A stretch of DNA of 64,000 bases from Alphaproteobacteria bacterium (GCA_019232625.1 JAFANP010000042.1:1-64000), one strand, 5' to 3'. Numbered from the stretch's first letter, positions 53,095-62,067 are shown. Notes: generated by a model from the sequence alone, not told the origin. Numbers and translations: made by a program.

Positions 53095-53493
53095 ATGCGT
53101 CGTACGATAGGCTTTCCGATGCTGGGGCTTTCGCTCCTCCTCGCCGGCCCGCCGGGCGCGGCGCAGGAATGGCGCCAGGCGCGCGACTACGACGTGCTGC
53201 TGACCAGCTTCGAGATCCAGCCGCAGGAGATTAGGCTGAGGGCGGGGGAGCCGGTGCGGCTGCGCTTCGTCAACAATAGCGAGCAGCGCCACAGCTTCAG
53301 CGCGCCGGGCTTTTTCGCCGCCGCCGAGATGCGCGGGCGCGACCGCAGGACCTTGCGCGGCGGGGCGATCGTCGCGCCGCCCTTGTCGGAGACGGAGATA
53401 GTGCTGGTGCCCCGCAAGGGCCGCTGGTGGGCGCGGGGCGACAATCTGTTCCGGCGCGTGCTGGGGATGAAGGCGCGGATCGTCGTCGAGTGA
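53095..53493 (+). CDS. cupredoxin-like secreted protein
   Basis: The 132-residue protein has a signal peptide (GFPMLGLSLLLAGPPGAA) and a beta-sandwich that resembles cupredoxins: LLTSFEIQPQEIRLRAGEPVRLRFVNNSEQRHSF. The usual Cys and second His copper ligands at the C-terminus are not seen, so a copper site is doubtful. A start at ATG 53119 is possible. It is divergent from the M20 peptidase gene and followed by a small Lys-rich protein gene. Confidence 0.78.
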   Translation: MRRTIGFPMLGLSLLLAGPPGAAQEWRQARDYDVLLTSFEIQPQEIRLRAGEPVRLRFVNNSEQRHSFSAPGFFAAAEMRGRDRRTLRGGAIVAPPLSETEIVLVPRKGRWWARGDNLFRRVLGMKARIVVE

Positions 53494-53504
53494 AGGGAGC
53501 GAAC

Positions 53505-53882
53505 ATGGCCAAGGGCAAGAAGGACAGGAAGAAGGACGGCAAGCCTCCCAAGGACGAGGCCGCGAAGATCGCCAAGGGGCTGAAGAAGGCGGGCAAGGCC
53601 GCGCTCAAGCTCGCCGAGCAGCCCGCGGTCAGCGAGGCGGTGGCGGCCGCGATGCTTGCGGCGGCGGCGGCCCTGAGGGAGGGACCGAGGATGAGGCGCG
53701 GCGTCGCCGCGGCAGGCGAGGCGGGCGGCGACGCGCAGCGCCAGGCGGGCGGGCTCGGCGAGGCGCTGAGGTCGATCGCGATCGATGTCGCGCGGCGGAC
53801 GGTCGAGGCCTGGGAGGAGGGGGCGAAGGCGCCGCGGCCGGATCCGAAGCCGGGCAAGGGAAAGGCCGGCGGCGGGGGCTGA
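53505..53882 (+). CDS. Lys/Ala-rich small protein
   Basis: The 125-residue protein starts with AKGKKDRKKDGKPPKDEAAK and has an Ala-rich helical middle (VAAAMLAAAAALREG). The tail is Pro/Lys/Gly. It resembles histone-H1-like or phasin-type basic proteins but matches no family firmly. aagggag precedes the ATG; a GTG at 53490 overlaps the previous stop and could give a coupled start. Confidence 0.7.
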   Translation: MAKGKKDRKKDGKPPKDEAAKIAKGLKKAGKAALKLAEQPAVSEAVAAAMLAAAAALREGPRMRRGVAAAGEAGGDAQRQAGGLGEALRSIAIDVARRTVEAWEEGAKAPRPDPKPGKGKAGGGG

Positions 53883-54749
53883 GCCGGGCTCGTTTTACCC
53901 CCGTAATCCTCGTTATCCACAAGCCGATTGTGCTTGGCCGACTCGGCCTTTCGTGACAGCTTTTGGACGTGGCCGGGAGAGAAATCCCCCTGCCGCGAAG
54001 CCGAGCCGAAGGGCCGCCGTTCCCGCAAGGGGCGCGGCGCGAGGCGAGGCGAAGGGGGCCCCGAGCGGGAGCCTGCGGCGCGAGGCGCGAGCCTTGGGCG
54101 GCGAGCTTTTCCGGGACGGGCGTCCTGGCGAAGCCGGGTTTTCCGCAAGGGATCCGGCGCCGCCGGACCGCCGGGGAGCGGACGGGGAATCGCCCCCGTT
54201 CTCGAGCCGGCGGCGCTCCGGCCCGGGCTTCGGCTTCGGGCGCGGGCGGCCGGCGGATCCTTGAGGGGCCTGTCCTCTCGCGGGTTGAGCCGAAGGGCGG
54301 CGCGGCTTCACGGCCGATCCGCCGGCGGACCAGGGCCGGAAGCGATTCCGGGCCGATGTCCTCCCAGGGTCGAGCGGGGCTTTCGGGCGCCGCGAATACC
54401 CCTGGGGACGGAGAGGAAGCGGGGCCTGCCTCGTTTTCCGACCCGCGGGAAGCGTCCGGGCCTCGGCCTGGACGCGACCTTCGGGGGCCGAACGAAGCGC
54501 GGGAGACCGCGCCGCGCTCCGGCCCCTCCCACCCAGCGGGTGATCGCATCGCAACCCGGCGGCCGCGATCGTGAGCCTGGGACATCAGGGGGCTGGTCCT
54601 TCAGGGGGCCGGCCCCCTTTCCTTTCGGAGAAGGGGAATGTTCCCCGTCGCCTGGAGCGGCCGTCCCCGATGCTCCCGGTCATGACGGATCCGTAGCGGC
54701 TTGATCGGGCGCCGGTTTGTGCGAAGATGCGGTCGGGGAGGGCCTCGGC
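53883..54749. other. 867-bp gene-free GC-rich tract
   Basis: Long open frames occur on both strands, but all are Arg/Pro/Gly-rich in every frame, with none of the codon preference of the neighbouring genes, so none is called. The left end has a perfect DnaA box, ttatccaca, at 53913-53921, and a small AT-richer stretch. Many short GC stems occur, such as those near 54190 and 54300. Possible roles are a structured RNA, a long leader for bactofilin, or a decayed gene. None is proven. Confidence 0.6.
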
Positions 54750-55196
54750 ATGTTCGGCAGGGCGGGGAAAGGCGCGGGCGCGGCGCGGGAAGCGGACTTC
54801 TCGTTCGTCGGGCCTGAGGTGACGGTGACCGGCGACGTCGCCACCAGCGGTCGAATCCATCTCGACGGCAAGGTGACGGGCGACGTCAGATGCGGCGGCC
54901 TCACCCAGGGCGAGAGCGGCGAGGTGCGCGGCAACATCGTCGCGGGCGAGGCCCGGCTCGCCGGCCTCGTCGACGGCACGGTCGAGGCGGGGATCCTGGC
55001 GCTGGAGCATAGCGCGAGGGTGACCGGCGACGTGCTCTACGAGACGCTCAGCATCGCCAGCGGCGCGCAGGTCGAGGGCCGCTTCAAGCGGCGCAAGGGG
55101 GCCGGCGACGGCTCCGCCCCCGCCAAGGCGACGACGACGGCGGCGGCCCGGCCGAGGGCGGCGGAGCTGTTCGCGGCGCAAGAGGCGGCCGAGTAG
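54750..55196 (+). CDS. bactofilin (polymer-forming cytoskeletal protein)
   Basis: The 148-residue protein has a central bactofilin beta-helix, about residues 20-110 (FVGPEVTVTGDVATSGRIHLDG, KVTGDVRCG, GEVRGNIVAGEARLAGLVDG). Bactofilins polymerise at the membrane without nucleotide and recruit wall-modifying enzymes or shape stalks and cells. The start follows the 867-bp gene-free tract. The Ala/Lys tail may contact a membrane or partner. Confidence 0.93.
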   Translation: MFGRAGKGAGAAREADFSFVGPEVTVTGDVATSGRIHLDGKVTGDVRCGGLTQGESGEVRGNIVAGEARLAGLVDGTVEAGILALEHSARVTGDVLYETLSIASGAQVEGRFKRRKGAGDGSAPAKATTTAAARPRAAELFAAQEAAE

Positions 55197-55261
55197 CCGG
55201 AACCGGGCCGGGGCGGCCTCGTTCAAGGGGGCGACACCCTTTTCAGACGAGGAGCGGCGCA

Positions 55262-55621
55262 ATGGCCGACGAGCGCGACAGGATCAGCGACGGGGGCACC
55301 GACGGCGGAACCGCCGGCACCGGCGAGCGCGAGGTGCTTCCCGAGCGGGACACGCCGCCGCCCGAGCGTGGCCAGGGCGACGACACCGCCGACGCGCTGG
55401 GCGGCGACCCGGCGGCCGGCGCGGGCCTCTCCGGCGCCGGCGCTGCGACCGGCGACGGCCGGGCGGGGCGCAGCGAGAGCGGCTCCGGCAACGGCCTCGG
55501 CGGCCCCGACGCCGGTTCGCCGGGCGGGATGGGGGGCGTCGGCGCCGCCGGCGGCACCGGCACCGGCCGGCCCCCGGGCGGCGTCAGCCCGGTCCCTCCG
55601 GAGGAGCAAGAGGGGCGTTAA
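55262..55621 (+). CDS. Gly-rich low-complexity protein
   Basis: The 119-residue acidic product is mostly Gly, Ala, Asp and Pro, with DRISDGGTDGGTAGTGERE near the start. It has a ribosome site (gaggagc) and a coding-like third position, but no domain. It could be a disordered protein. The call is moderate because the composition can arise by chance in GC-rich DNA. Confidence 0.5.
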   Translation: MADERDRISDGGTDGGTAGTGEREVLPERDTPPPERGQGDDTADALGGDPAAGAGLSGAGAATGDGRAGRSESGSGNGLGGPDAGSPGGMGGVGAAGGTGTGRPPGGVSPVPPEEQEGR

Positions 55622-55692
55622 CCAGGCCTCGAAAGGCGGCGTAAACCGACCGCGCGCAGGATCGCCCCGCAACAGGCGGCGAGGGCGAGGCG

Positions 55693-56223
55693 ATGGCGGA
55701 ACGGCGGCAGGCGAGGCGGGCGGCGACGCTGGCTCTGGCCCTGCTCGCCGCGCCGCTGCTGACCGGCGCGAGCGGCCGGCTGACCGCGCTCGAGCCGCGC
55801 CTGCTCGCCGCCCACAATGCGGAGCGGGCCGCGCTCGGCCTCAAGCCGCTCGAATGGGATGCGACGCTCGCCGCGGACGCCGCCGGATGGGCCCGGCACC
55901 TCGCCCGCATCGGCGACCTGCAGCATGCCGAGGACGCCGATCCCGAGGACCCCCAAGGCGAGAATCTGTGGGCGGGGACCAAGGGCGCCTACACGCCGGA
56001 GGCGATGGTCGGGCTGTGGATCGCCGAGAAGAAGGACTATCGCCCGGCGCCGATCGAGGAAGCGAGCCGGACCGGCGACTTCGAGGATATCGGCCATTAT
56101 ACGCAATTGGTCTGGCGGGACACCGGCCGGGTCGGCTGCGCGCTGGCGGCGGGGGCCGAGGACGAGGTGCTGGTCTGCCGCTACCGCACCGCCGGCAACG
56201 TCGAGGGCGAGAGGGCTTTCTGA
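55693..56223 (+). CDS. secreted CAP-domain (SCP/PR1) protein
   Basis: The 176-residue protein has a signal peptide (ATLALALLAAPLLTGASG) and a CAP domain with LLAAHNAERAALGLKPLEWD, GENLWAG, GHYTQLVWRDTGRVGCA and VLVCRYRTAGN. CAP domains bind lipids or act in secretion and wall association. The His in HNAERA and GHYTQ are the usual cavity residues. Confidence 0.92.
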   Translation: MAERRQARRAATLALALLAAPLLTGASGRLTALEPRLLAAHNAERAALGLKPLEWDATLAADAAGWARHLARIGDLQHAEDADPEDPQGENLWAGTKGAYTPEAMVGLWIAEKKDYRPAPIEEASRTGDFEDIGHYTQLVWRDTGRVGCALAAGAEDEVLVCRYRTAGNVEGERAF

Positions 56224-56319
56224 GCCGCTCCCCGCTCCCTAGTGAAAAGGACACGGGTTCCCGTTGCGGATCGGGCCGCGACGGCGGCGCGGCGCTAGGA
56301 AGAGCCTGGGCAGACGCAC

Positions 56320-56600
56320 GTGGCGGCGGCCGAGCGCAAGCCCTTCAAGCTCCTCTTCGAACGGGCATGCATCGCCTCTACTACGAGAAGCCGCTCGGCA
56401 ACCGGTTCACCGAAGCGGATTTCGCCAAGACGCTGAAGACGGCGCTCGACGCCCTGAACGAGCGCTATCCGCTCCTCCAGAAGGGCTCACCGGAAACCTT
56501 GGACCGGTCGTTCAACTCGACGCGGTCCGCGTCTCGATCCGGCATGGCGGGAGAAATGCCCCGCTCATGGTCAAAAAATCCATGTGCCCGCCGCGCGCCG
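56320..56600 (+). pseudogene. frameshifted remnant of an unrecognised gene
   Basis: Three reading frames in turn look like protein: AAAERKPFKLLFER from 56320, then HRLYYEKPLGNRFTEADFAK from 56367, then PVVQLDAVRVSIRHGG and APLMVKKSM from about 56480. Each step is a shift of the same sense (codon phase 1, then 0, then 2). The middle piece has strongly GC-rich third positions. This pattern fits a decayed gene, or two base errors. I cannot name the family. Confidence 0.4.
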
Positions 56601-56707
56601 GCCGGCGTCGATCCAGCGGGAGGCCGGCCGGTTCCCGGCGGGCCGGCCGGGGGTGAAGTCGGGCGGGGTTTGGAGTATGAGGGAGGGGAGCGGCCCGGAG
56701 GGAGCGC

Positions 56708-57352
56708 ATGAAGGTTTTCGCCCATCGCGGCTTCCACCGCCGCAGCCGGCACGAGAATACGCTCGAGGCCTTCCAGAAGGCCGTGGACGCCGGCGTCGAC
56801 GGCATCGAAACCGATGTCCGGGCGGACGGCGAAGGGCAGGCGTTCCTCTTCCACAATCGCTGCCTAGACGACGGCACGCCGGTCTCGTCGCTGACCTTGG
56901 CCGAGATCGAGCGGCGGCTCGGCTATCGCCCGCCGACCCTCGCCGAGACCCTGGGCCAGGGCTGGAGGCTCGACTGGGACATCGAGCTGAAGAACGAGGC
57001 GGCGCTCGCCGCGGCGCTGCCGGTGCTCCGGGAGGCGGCCCGCCGGGAGGCGCTGTTCGTCACCTCCTTCGTCCATCGCGTCGTTCGTGAGGCGGCGGCG
57101 GCGCTCGACCTGCCCGGCGGCTTCCTCATCGCCCACTCGCCGGCCGACGCCTCGGCGCTGCCCGCCCGGCTGCCCGGCATACCCTATCTGGTGTGGGATT
57201 TCGAAAGCATAACGGACCAATCGGTCGCCGATGCGGCTTCGGCGGGATACCGGAACATGGTATACGGCCCGGTCACCCGGGAGGAGCATGAGCGGGCGGC
57301 GGGCCTGGCGTTCGAGGCCGTCATCACCGACTTTCCGGAGTATCTGCTGTGA
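56708..57352 (+). CDS. glycerophosphodiester phosphodiesterase
   Basis: The 214-residue cytoplasmic protein is a GDPD. The signature is FAHRGFHRRSRHENTLEAF, with GIETDVRAD, and the His/Asp metal region FHNRCLDDGTPV. It should hydrolyse glycerophosphodiesters to glycerol-3-phosphate. It has no signal peptide and is shorter than most GDPDs. It follows the pseudogene region and may once have been coupled to it: its ATG overlaps an in-frame TGA. Confidence 0.93.
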   Translation: MKVFAHRGFHRRSRHENTLEAFQKAVDAGVDGIETDVRADGEGQAFLFHNRCLDDGTPVSSLTLAEIERRLGYRPPTLAETLGQGWRLDWDIELKNEAALAAALPVLREAARREALFVTSFVHRVVREAAAALDLPGGFLIAHSPADASALPARLPGIPYLVWDFESITDQSVADAASAGYRNMVYGPVTREEHERAAGLAFEAVITDFPEYLL

Positions 57353-57376
57353 GCTGACGCTTGGGGGGGTGTCGTC

Positions 57377-58357
57377 ATGGGCTTCATCGAGAGGGTCGTG
57401 TTGCGCGCCAGGACGCTTGCCGCCGCCGCGGCCGGCTACGTGCTGCTCACCTTCTTCGCGGGCGCCTTCCTGCTCCTCCTCTTCGAGGAAAGCGGGATCG
57501 TCCATCTCAGCGAGCGCCCGCTCGTCCTCCTCACCCTCGTCGCGGCGATGATCTTCTTCCTGCGCCAGGACGTCTCGGTCTCGCAGGAGGCGCTAGAGCG
57601 CCGCGTCGCCGGGGACATGGCGGCGATCGCCGCGCAGGTGGCGGCGGTCGAAGCCGCCACCGCCCGGGCGGGAGCGGCGGTGGAGCACGGACTCGCGCGG
57701 CACGCGGCAAAGGTCGAGCTGCTCCACGAGACGCTGAAGCAGGGCGGTCGCATCATGAGCCTCGAGCAGGCGCTGATCGACCTCAAGCCGCGCTTCGATG
57801 CGCTGCAGCCGGACGAGGCCGTGGAGATCAGCCACCTCGGCCTCGACATGAGCCATGCCTGGGAGAAGCTGCGCCCGGCGCTGGAGGCGCTGTGCAGGAA
57901 GTCCCAGGTGAGCTTCAGGCTGCTGATCCTCGGCAAGGAGGGGGAGGGGGCGGTCCCCGCGCCGTCGCCAGGCGAGCGGCCGGCACTGCCGATACAGGTC
58001 GAGGAATGGCTGGAAGGCGGAGACCGGATGCGCCGCCAGATCGAGGCGCGGCTGCGCTACATCGCCACGGCGGGCGGCCCGGCGGAGGGGCGGCCCGGCG
58101 GCGCGCTCGACTATGAGATACGCTCCTACCGCGACTTTCCGATCGTCCACGGCATCCGTATCCACCGGCCGTTCGAGGCGGCCTATTTCTCGCTGAGCCG
58201 GTGGACCGGCGACGACTGGGCGGAATATTCCTGGGGCGGCGAATGCTATCACCGCATCCTCGGCCCGGCGAGCGACGAGCAGATGGACCTGATGAAGCTG
58301 TTCGACGGCCATTTCGGCCGCCTTTGGGAGACCAACGCCCGCTCCGCGGGGCGCTGA
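57377..58357 (+). CDS. membrane-anchored coiled-coil protein with an unnamed C-terminal domain
   Basis: The 326-residue protein has two TM segments (AGYVLLTFFAGAFLLLLF, LVLLTLVAAMIFFL) and a coiled coil near 75-125 (LERRVAGDMAAIAAQVAAVE). The C-terminal domain, about 160-315, has VSFRLLILGKEG, RRQIEARLRYIA, YEIRSYRDFPIVHGIRI and LMKLFDGHFGRLWE. I have seen the same pattern at the C-terminus of HTH- and TIR-type proteins, where it seems to be a sensor or effector, but it has no name that I can give. Found 24 bp after GDPD. Confidence 0.75.
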   Translation: MGFIERVVLRARTLAAAAAGYVLLTFFAGAFLLLLFEESGIVHLSERPLVLLTLVAAMIFFLRQDVSVSQEALERRVAGDMAAIAAQVAAVEAATARAGAAVEHGLARHAAKVELLHETLKQGGRIMSLEQALIDLKPRFDALQPDEAVEISHLGLDMSHAWEKLRPALEALCRKSQVSFRLLILGKEGEGAVPAPSPGERPALPIQVEEWLEGGDRMRRQIEARLRYIATAGGPAEGRPGGALDYEIRSYRDFPIVHGIRIHRPFEAAYFSLSRWTGDDWAEYSWGGECYHRILGPASDEQMDLMKLFDGHFGRLWETNARSAGR

Positions 58358-58477
58358 GGGAGAGGGGGCCGTCGAGGCGTCCCCCTCGCCGCGCGCGCTT
58401 CCCTTCCCCCGCCTGTCCCGCCCATGCTTGCCAAGGCGCGGGGGGTTGCCGATAAGTGGCGGCCGGGGGAGTCGGCG

Positions 58478-59107
58478 ATGGCGGGCGGAGCGGGCGGGAC
58501 GGACCATGCGCTGGAGCGGCTGGTCTTCTTTTCGGACGCGGTGTTCGCGATCGCGATCACTCTCCTGGTCATCGAGCTGCACGTGCCGCACATTCCGCGT
58601 GGCGCGCCCGACAGCGCCTATTGGCAGGCGCTGGCGCAGCTCGTCCCGAGCTTCATCGGCTATTTCTTCAGCTTCTTCGTGATCGGCGCCTTCTGGGCGG
58701 GCCACCACCGCGCCTTCACGCTCGCCGGCCGCTACAGCGCCAAGGTGCTGAGCTGGAACATGGTCTTCCTCCTCACCATGGCCTTCATGCCGTTCGTCAC
58801 CGCCTTCCTCAGCCAGAATATCGGCGCGCGGGTGCCGACCGTCGTCTATTGCGCGGTGATGCTGGCGGCGGCGCTGCTCAACATGCGGGTGCAGCGGATC
58901 GTCACCGGCCCCGACATGCTTGCCGCCGACGTCGCGCACGAGGATGTCGCCTATGTGAGGAAGCGCGGGCTCAGCGTCGCTTTGGGCGCGGCGACGGCGC
59001 TCGCCGTCAGCTTCGTCGTGCCGGTGCTGGGACAGGTGAGCCTGGCGACGATCCCCCTGTGGCGCCGGCTGATCGCGCGCATGCCGAAGGGGGAGGAGGG
59101 GGCGTGA
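58478..59107 (+). CDS. TMEM175-like potassium channel
   Basis: The 209-residue protein has the TMEM175/DUF1211 signature ERLVFFSDAVFAIAITLLVIEL, where the FSD segment lines the pore, and about six TM helices. Bacterial members are tetrameric K+ channels. The in-frame ATG at 58424 would add 18 residues, but 58478 gives a compact N-terminus. It is preceded by a loose GGGGGAG ribosome site. Confidence 0.9.
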   Translation: MAGGAGGTDHALERLVFFSDAVFAIAITLLVIELHVPHIPRGAPDSAYWQALAQLVPSFIGYFFSFFVIGAFWAGHHRAFTLAGRYSAKVLSWNMVFLLTMAFMPFVTAFLSQNIGARVPTVVYCAVMLAAALLNMRVQRIVTGPDMLAADVAHEDVAYVRKRGLSVALGAATALAVSFVVPVLGQVSLATIPLWRRLIARMPKGEEGA

Positions 59108-59211
59108 CGGCGATCACGCAACGGTGCCCGCCGCCGCCTTAAGCCGAGGGCCCGGCGGCGGCGGCGCCGCCGGCGATGCCCGTTTTCAGCCGTTCAATTC
59201 GGGGGGGATAT

Positions 59212-60894
59212 ATGAACAAGCGCACATGGCTCACCTTGATCAGCGGAGCGACGATCCTTTCCGGCTGCGCCGGCTCGCTTCAGACGAGCCCGTATCGCCA
59301 GAGGACCGAGGACCGAGCAGGCGCGCTGCGCGGCGTCACCTACGCCCTGCCGATGGTCCAGTACCAGCTCAAGCTCCGCCGGTGGCTGGCGGAATGCCCG
59401 GGAACCGACCCCGACGGCAAGACGACCGCGCTGAAGTTCGGCGTCGAGGTGACGGGGGAGAAGGAATATGTCCCGGGCGAGGCCTATAACGTCGATTACG
59501 AGAGGCTGGCCGGCTTCCTGCGGACGAGCAGCTTCGAAATCAAATACTGGCCGAACGGCACGTTGAAATCGATCGGCGCCAGCGCCGAGGACCATACCGC
59601 CGACGCGATCAAGGACACGGTGAAGACCGTGCTCAGCGTAGCGTCCGCCGCGGCGAGCATGGGCGTCATGCTGGCCGGCCCGGTCTCGCAAAATGGCGGC
59701 GACGGCGAGGCGATGGCGGTCTGCTCTGCCGCGGCCGCGCAGCAAGTGGACGAGCTGCGGCGGCTGAACGCGGCGCTCAAGGAGAAGACGAAGAAGCTGG
59801 AGCTGCTGCGCAAGGATCTGGAGCGGATCCAGACCCAGGCCGCGGTGCGGCTGGTGCGCACCGCCGACCGGCAGCGGCTGCTGACGCTGTTCGACGACCT
59901 GCGCGACCACGAGGCGCAGATCGCGGCCGCCAACGAGCGGATCAACGCGCTGAAGGAGGCGCTTTCCATCGACGAGACGCTGCAATGGAACAGCGCCGTC
60001 GGCGGCGACCTCGTCCAGTCGCGCAGCTACGCGCTGAGCGCCGAGCAGGCGGGCAAGCTGGCGGCGATGCTGACCGCCGGCCACGGCCCGAAGCTCGACC
60101 CGGGGAGCGAGGAGGCGAGGCAGGACGCCAAGCGGCGGGCGCTCGCCCCGGCCTGCTTCGGGGGCGAAATCAACCTCGTCAACTGCGTGAAGCAGAATCT
60201 GGACCTGACCAGCGCCGTCCACTTCCCCTCGCCGCTTCCCGCCTGCCCGGCGGGCGGAGCGGGCACCGGCGCATCGGAGTGCCTGGAGAGCGTCCGCAGC
60301 GCCGACGCCCGCTACCGCAACGCCCGCGACGGCACGCCGGACGCCGGGATCTTCGTGCGCGAGCCGGTGCAGGCGCGCCTGCTCTTCTGCCGCAAGGCGC
60401 GGCTTTCCGCCGGCAAGACCTGCTCCCCCGCGGAGGACGAAGGCAAGCTCGATGCGGCCTATTTCCCGCAATTCGGCCAGCTGCGCTACCTGCCGCTGCG
60501 CGTCGGCACCTTCCAGGCGCGCGAGATGGCGCTCTCGCTCACCGAGGAGGGGAAGATCGAATCCTTCACCTACAAATCGACCAAGGCGCCGGGCCAGGTG
60601 CTGGCCGCCACCGCCGCCGACGTCGCCGGCCAGATCGACGCCGCCTTCGAGAAGAGGGAGACGGAGCGCCGGTCGGACGCCGAATATGCGGCGCAGCAGG
60701 CGAATGCCGACATCCAGGCCGAGATCACGCGCCTCACCAAGGAAGCGGAGCTGAAGAAGCTGAAGGACCCGCCGCAGGCCGATCCGCTGAAGCCCGTCCG
60801 CGACGAGACCGCGGCGCTGGAGGTGCAGACCGCGCTGCTGAAGGCGAAGCTCGCCCAGCGGCTCGCCGAGCAGGCGCTCGCCGCCCAGCCCTGA
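59212..60894 (+). CDS. large lipoprotein with coiled coils, unknown
   Basis: The 560-residue protein has a lipobox ILSGC (Cys19). A helical coiled-coil region at about 168-255 (VDELRRLNAALKEKTKKLE) is followed by a Cys-containing segment (ACFGGEINLVNCVKQN) and a second coiled coil at the C-terminus (RLTKEAELKKLKDPPQ). The middle is beta-rich. It could be a periplasmic scaffold or an outer-membrane lipoprotein. I do not recognise the family. Confidence 0.78.
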   Translation: MNKRTWLTLISGATILSGCAGSLQTSPYRQRTEDRAGALRGVTYALPMVQYQLKLRRWLAECPGTDPDGKTTALKFGVEVTGEKEYVPGEAYNVDYERLAGFLRTSSFEIKYWPNGTLKSIGASAEDHTADAIKDTVKTVLSVASAAASMGVMLAGPVSQNGGDGEAMAVCSAAAAQQVDELRRLNAALKEKTKKLELLRKDLERIQTQAAVRLVRTADRQRLLTLFDDLRDHEAQIAAANERINALKEALSIDETLQWNSAVGGDLVQSRSYALSAEQAGKLAAMLTAGHGPKLDPGSEEARQDAKRRALAPACFGGEINLVNCVKQNLDLTSAVHFPSPLPACPAGGAGTGASECLESVRSADARYRNARDGTPDAGIFVREPVQARLLFCRKARLSAGKTCSPAEDEGKLDAAYFPQFGQLRYLPLRVGTFQAREMALSLTEEGKIESFTYKSTKAPGQVLAATAADVAGQIDAAFEKRETERRSDAEYAAQQANADIQAEITRLTKEAELKKLKDPPQADPLKPVRDETAALEVQTALLKAKLAQRLAEQALAAQP

Positions 60895-60934
60895 GGCGAT
60901 GATGTCCGGGGGAGGTCCTCACTTCATCAACGGG

Positions 60935-60989
60935 TCCACCTTTGGCCTAGGGGAAGAAGGTGGATGCCGGATCAAGTCCGGAATGACGG
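60935..60989. repeat. nested inverted-repeat element (copy 2)
   Basis: Arms 60935-60942 and 60957-60964 repeat the stem seen at 46-53 and 74-81. The segment 60957-60989 is the reverse complement of 21-53 with one mismatch. It lies between the lipoprotein gene and the convergent serine protease gene. Confidence 0.8.
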
Positions 60990-61013
60990 ATCAGTGTTGC
61001 ATGGGGAGCGAGG

Positions 61014-61952
61014 TCAGGCGCCGGCGGCGGCGAGGAGGTTGAGGAAGCCGCGCCCGAAGCGGGGGGACTGGATGGTCGCCTCGCCGCCCGGCTGATAGCT
61101 GTTCAGCCCGACCGCATAGGCCTGGCCGCCCTGCTCGATCAGCCAGGGTCCGCCGCTGCAGCCCTGCGTCATGTTGGAGGCGAGGCTCAGCGGGTTGCCG
61201 GCGCCCGCATAGCGGCCGTCGGTACGCCAGAGCTGCCGGCCGTCGAACGGGTAGGCGGGGGAATCCCAGAGGATAGGGAAGCCGCTCGCCTGGCGCGGCG
61301 CCTGGTCCGGCGGGTAGGCGGCGCGCCAGCCGAGCGCGCCGGTGCGCGGCGCCACCGGCCGGTCGAGGACGACGGCGCCGAGGTCGTAGCGCCCTGCGCC
61401 GCCGCCGCCGGCGATCCAGCCGGCGAGGACGTGCAGCGCGCGCGCCGCCCAATCGGGCTCCGGCTGGCTGGGGTAGAAGGGGCTGAAGACAAGGTTCCGC
61501 GCCCAGTCGGCGCCGTCGTGGAGGCAGTGGCCGGCGGTGACGAGGACGCGGTCTCCGACCACCCAGGCGGTGCCCGCGGAATCGACCCCGCCCAGCGTCA
61601 TGAACAGCTTGCCGATAGCGGAATAGGGGAAGCTGGTGCGGGCGGGGACGCGAGTCGTCCGGAAGGGCGAGGGCGCGGGATCGGAGAGGCCGATGGAGAC
61701 GACCGGAAGACCGGCGGGGACGGCGGGGGCGCGATGCCGGGGGGAAAGGCCGGCGGCGCTTGGGGCGGTCTCCTCGAACGACGAAGGGGCGACGCCGGCC
61801 TCGTCCGCCACTCCGGGCGGCCGGCCGGGGAGCGGCCGGGCGGCGGCCTTGCGCTCGGCGGTCCAATAGGGCTCGGCCAGGCTCTCGACGCCCTCGACCT
61901 GCGGCTGAGTCACCGCATGCGAGACCACGCTGTCCGGATCGACATCCGCCAT
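61014..61952 (-). CDS. trypsin-like serine protease
   Basis: The 312-residue protein carries the chymotrypsin-fold triad: His in VTAGHCLHDG, Asp in RYDLGAVVLDRP, and Ser in TQGCSGGPWLI. It is of V8/glutamyl-endopeptidase type. No clear signal peptide is seen; the first 100 residues are Pro/Glu-rich and may be a propeptide, so a secretion route is unclear. ATG 61952 is preferred; 62003 is an upstream in-frame alternative with less protein-like sequence. Confidence 0.88.
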   Translation of the reverse strand: MADVDPDSVVSHAVTQPQVEGVESLAEPYWTAERKAAARPLPGRPPGVADEAGVAPSSFEETAPSAAGLSPRHRAPAVPAGLPVVSIGLSDPAPSPFRTTRVPARTSFPYSAIGKLFMTLGGVDSAGTAWVVGDRVLVTAGHCLHDGADWARNLVFSPFYPSQPEPDWAARALHVLAGWIAGGGGAGRYDLGAVVLDRPVAPRTGALGWRAAYPPDQAPRQASGFPILWDSPAYPFDGRQLWRTDGRYAGAGNPLSLASNMTQGCSGGPWLIEQGGQAYAVGLNSYQPGGEATIQSPRFGRGFLNLLAAAGA

Positions 61953-62067
61953 GACCCACCCCTCCACGCCCGGCCGCCGGACCGAAGCCGGCCTGCCATA
62001 CATCCTTCTCGCCCGCCCGTCGCCGGTCGCGGTCGCGGGGGCGCGAGCCGACAGGCCTCCGCCCCGG

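Noticed and set aside
53913-53921. Perfect DnaA box as a sign of a replication origin
   Set aside because: Only one box is present in the 867-bp tract and there is no AT-rich unwinding region or dnaA, dnaN or hemE gene nearby, so an origin is not supported.
53629-54704. Long overlapping open frames on both strands
   Set aside because: All frames are Arg/Pro/Gly-rich without codon preference or recognisable domains. In GC-rich DNA such frames arise by chance.
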